A stretch of 9,004 nt of DNA. Source: Alphaproteobacteria bacterium. Lineage in GTDB: Bacteria > Pseudomonadota > Alphaproteobacteria > UBA2136 > JALTLI01. Location of the stretch: assembly GCA_027005635.1 (NCBI GenBank), contig JALTLI010000198.1:1-9004 (forward strand), written 5' to 3'. Positions 7,292 to 9,004 of the stretch are shown piece after piece. The notes below the pieces were generated by a model. It saw nothing but the letters and a program-made list of their open reading frames with translations, did not search any database and had not been told where the DNA came from. The position numbers and the translations under genes are program-made. Numbering within the stretch: position 1 is the stretch's first letter; every line of letters starts with the position of its first letter.

Positions 7292-7367
7292 GGGGCTATA
7301 GCTCAGTTGGTAGAGCGCTTGCGTGGCACGCAAGAGGTCAGCGGTTCGACCCCGCTTAGCTCCACCA
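7292..7367 (+). tRNA. tRNA-Ala, anticodon GGC
   Basis: A complete 76-nt cloverleaf folds by eye. The 7-bp acceptor stem (7292-7298 with 7357-7363) contains the G3-U70 wobble pair (7294/7361), the main identity element for alanyl-tRNA synthetase. The D arm GCTC/GAGC is at 7301-7304 and 7313-7316. The anticodon stem CTTGC/GCAAG flanks a 7-nt loop, with anticodon GGC at 7325-7327. A 5-nt variable loop and the T arm AGCGG/CCGCT with TTCGACC follow. A73 and the 3' CCA (7365-7367) are encoded. The anticodon reads GCC and, by wobble, GCU codons. It is the only plus-strand gene between lapA and the right edge, and it stands alone rather than in an rRNA operon. Confidence 0.98.
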
Positions 7368-7398
7368 TTTATTTCAATGGGCTGGTATTAATAAAAAA

Positions 7399-8136
7399 CT
7401 ACTTCCAAATATATTCTTTTAGTTTTCTGCCTGTATTTTTGCGTCTTGGTTCCAAAAATACTCTACCGCCTGCGGCTACGCATTTACGGGGGAATGATTT
7501 TATTAGTTTTTTGCCTTTTTGCAAGCATTCATCAAAGGAGTTAACTGCTAAAGCTTCTTCACTAAGGCTTCCTTTAACTTCCATTAAAATATCACCAGTT
7601 GCAAGTAAACATTGGCGTGGTTTTGTAAAAAGAATATCGTTACCTAGCATTTTACACTGTTCAAAAGATGCTATATTAATAGCACTGGCAATAACATACC
7701 TTTGCTTAATTGTTTGCGCCGTACCAAGCAACCAAAATTCTAGATCTCTGTTTAAATCATTAAATAATACATTGTCATCGTTATCTGTTACTCTGCCGTT
7801 AAACACCCTTAAATTACTGTAAGTATCACCGTTATTATTTCTTGCTTGGATAACCACTCCTAGGTATTTTTTATCTTTATTTGGCAAAAAATTGGTTGTA
7901 TCTAAGCTAGCAAATTTATCTGCTGTAAGAAGTTTTTCTGCTAAAATTTCTCTTTGAGGAAGATTTAGCCTCCAATATATATTTTCTTCACCATTATCTT
8001 GATAGAATTGTAAAGTTATACTATTTATACTAGCAATATTTTCTGCAAAATCTTGAATATTAAACGGGATTTCTTCAGCAAAAGATGGATTTATTGCAAT
8101 TGTAAACCCTAATATATATGTAAATAATCTAAGCAT
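7399..8136 (-). CDS. unrecognised secreted protein with two paired-cysteine repeats
   Basis: I do not recognise a named family for this 245-residue protein. Residues 1-20 look like a signal peptide: a short basic start, a hydrophobic core, and a likely cut after SFA (A20) before EEIP. Residues 21-150 appear to be a mixed alpha/beta domain without cysteine. The C-terminal third carries two copies of a motif of about 30 residues (157-186 and 200-229), each with SF-acidic-x-C, a glycine four residues later, PR-[QK]-C, and a conserved Gly and Glu. Both copies space their cysteines exactly 15 apart (C161/C176 and C204/C219), suggesting two disulfide loops in an oxidising compartment. The tail is basic. 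The ATG overlaps the end of tsaD by 8 nt (ATGCTTAG) with a GAAGAG-type ribosome-binding site, so the two are probably co-translated. It is likely periplasmic or exported; its role is unknown. Confidence 0.75.
   Translation of the reverse strand: MLRLFTYILGFTIAINPSFAEEIPFNIQDFAENIASINSITLQFYQDNGEENIYWRLNLPQREILAEKLLTADKFASLDTTNFLPNKDKKYLGVVIQARNNNGDTYSNLRVFNGRVTDNDDNVLFNDLNRDLEFWLLGTAQTIKQRYVIASAINIASFEQCKMLGNDILFTKPRQCLLATGDILMEVKGSLSEEALAVNSFDECLQKGKKLIKSFPRKCVAAGGRVFLEPRRKNTGRKLKEYIWK
7450..7539 (-). repeat. paired-cysteine motif, copy 2 (residues 200-229)
   Basis: This is the second copy: SFDEC at 200-204, G208, FPRKC at 215-219, G224 and E229. Motif positions match copy 1 exactly, including the 15-residue cysteine spacing. 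Confidence 0.7.
7579..7668 (-). repeat. paired-cysteine motif, copy 1 (residues 157-186)
   Basis: This codes for the first copy of the repeat in the secreted protein: SFEQC at 157-161, G165, KPRQC at 172-176, G181 and E186. It aligns without gaps to copy 2, which begins 43 residues later. The two copies differ clearly in DNA and in non-motif residues, so the duplication is old. Confidence 0.7.
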
Positions 8137-9004
8137 TTTTCTCTTCTTGTTTATTATTTAACGGCCAGCGAGCTATAGCATTTATATCAAAAGATGATTT
8201 TTTACCTTGTTTTAAGTACAAACCACCTGTGTATGCAATCATAACAGCATTATCTGTGCATAAGTTTATAGGAGGAGCGTAAAAAGTAACAGCTTTTTTC
8301 TCACAAATATCTTCTAAGCTTTTTCTTAAAAATTTATTTGATGCTACTCCACCGGCTAAAACAAACTGTTTTGCTGGAGTTTTAGCTAATGCCTTTTTAG
8401 TTTTAAATACCAAAGTTTTGGCTACAGTATATTGAAATGATGCACAAATATCGGCTTTTATTTCATCAGTTAGTTGTTTTTGGGAGCGTATACATGTTCT
8501 TACAGCAGTTTTCAAACCAGAAAAAGACATTTCCACAGTGTTTTTATGCATTGGAATAGGGAACTCGTATGCATCTTTATTGCCTTTTAATGCAAACTTT
8601 TCAATATGTGGGCCTCCAGGGTATGGCATATCTAGCATTTTAGCAACTTTATCAAATACTTCACCTGCAGCATCATCTAGTGTTGCGCCTATTATTTCGT
8701 ATTCACCCATGGATTTTACATCTATAAATTGGCAATGCCCGCCACTAGCAAGTAAAAGCAAATAAGGAAAATCAATATTCTCTGTTAAATGAGCTGTTAA
8801 AGCATGCCCTTCTAAATGATTAACCCCAATAAAAGGTTTGCCTGTTACCAGCGCCAATGATTTAACATAAGATACCGCTATTAACAGTCCACCTAATAAA
8901 CCAGGACCTCTGGTTACCGCAAAACCATCAATATCAGTAAGTTTTAAATTTGCCTCTTTTAAAGCTTTATCAACCAAACCATCCATGCGTTCTAAATGAG
9001 CACG
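8129..9004 (-). CDS. tsaD: tRNA N6-threonylcarbamoyladenosine synthase subunit TsaD (5' end outside window)
   Basis: TsaD transfers the threonylcarbamoyl group to A37 of tRNAs that read ANN codons, acting with TsaB, TsaE and TsaC. The frame continues past the internal ATG at 8984-8986 to the window edge, giving RAHLER upstream of it. That matches the conserved ARAHLE segment, so that ATG is not the start and roughly 50 N-terminal residues are missing. Counting from that internal Met, metal ligands H57 and H61 lie in NHLEGH. RGPGLLGGL is at 26-34, DDAAGEVFDKVAKML at 104-118, SFSGLKTA at 154-161, GGVASNK at 212-218, and the third metal ligand D245 is in CTDNA. All expected active-site residues in the visible part are present. 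The 3' end overlaps the secreted-protein gene by 8 nt. Confidence 0.97.
   Translation of the reverse strand, partial: RAHLERMDGLVDKALKEANLKLTDIDGFAVTRGPGLLGGLLIAVSYVKSLALVTGKPFIGVNHLEGHALTAHLTENIDFPYLLLLASGGHCQFIDVKSMGEYEIIGATLDDAAGEVFDKVAKMLDMPYPGGPHIEKFALKGNKDAYEFPIPMHKNTVEMSFSGLKTAVRTCIRSQKQLTDEIKADICASFQYTVAKTLVFKTKKALAKTPAKQFVLAGGVASNKFLRKSLEDICEKKAVTFYAPPINLCTDNAVMIAYTGGLYLKQGKKSSFDINAIARWPLNNKQEEKNA

Noticed and set aside
7365..7380. Small hairpin CCATT/AATGG just after the tRNA, considered as a terminator
   Set aside because: The stem is only 5 bp, includes the tRNA CCA end and lacks a following T-run, so it is too weak to call.
7307..7822. Plus-strand open frame of 171 codons beginning inside the tRNA gene
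   Set aside because: It starts within the tRNA-Ala sequence and then runs antisense to the secreted-protein gene; it has no recognisable motif and is explained as a shadow.

Overview
This is an AT-rich stretch of ordinary bacterial chromosome, densely packed with housekeeping genes. The minus-strand run cmk, rpsA, sppA, ihfB, lapA is an arrangement I associate with Alphaproteobacteria. Together with the low G+C and short intergenic gaps, it suggests an AT-rich alphaproteobacterium, perhaps a Rickettsiales-like, Holosporales-like or marine lineage. The rank below class is inference. I see no insertion sequence, phage gene, CRISPR array or toxin-antitoxin pair.

Layout. Positions 1-1527 (plus strand) hold the 3' end of a UDP-glucose 6-dehydrogenase gene followed by a UDP-glucuronate 4-epimerase-type gene. 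Together they would turn UDP-glucose into UDP-glucuronate and then UDP-galacturonate for surface polysaccharide. Positions 1528-1664 carry a weak hairpin and a recognisable sigma70-type promoter for nth (endonuclease III, plus strand, 1665-2297). nth converges on a minus-strand block read from 7139 down to 2342. In transcription order this block is a divergent DUF805-like membrane protein, cmk, rpsA, sppA, ihfB and lapA. Spacing is tight (an 8-nt overlap, then gaps of 173, 3, 31 and 15 nt), so much of it is probably co-transcribed. The 173-nt rpsA leader has inverted repeats that could serve S1 autoregulation.

Positions 7140-7291 are an AT-rich divergent intergenic region, followed by a single plus-strand tRNA-Ala(GGC) at 7292-7367. 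The rest is minus strand: tsaD (5' end beyond the window), overlapping by 8 nt a gene for an unrecognised secreted protein with two copies of a paired-cysteine motif.

Most of the window is conventional: translation (rpsA, cmk for nucleotide supply, tRNA-Ala, tsaD), nucleoid structure (ihfB), envelope functions (sppA, lapA, DUF805-like, ugd and epimerase) and DNA repair (nth). The least explained items are the paired-cysteine secreted protein, the DUF805-like protein with a large soluble insert, and the structured rpsA leader. I found no convincing evidence of a new multi-gene system.
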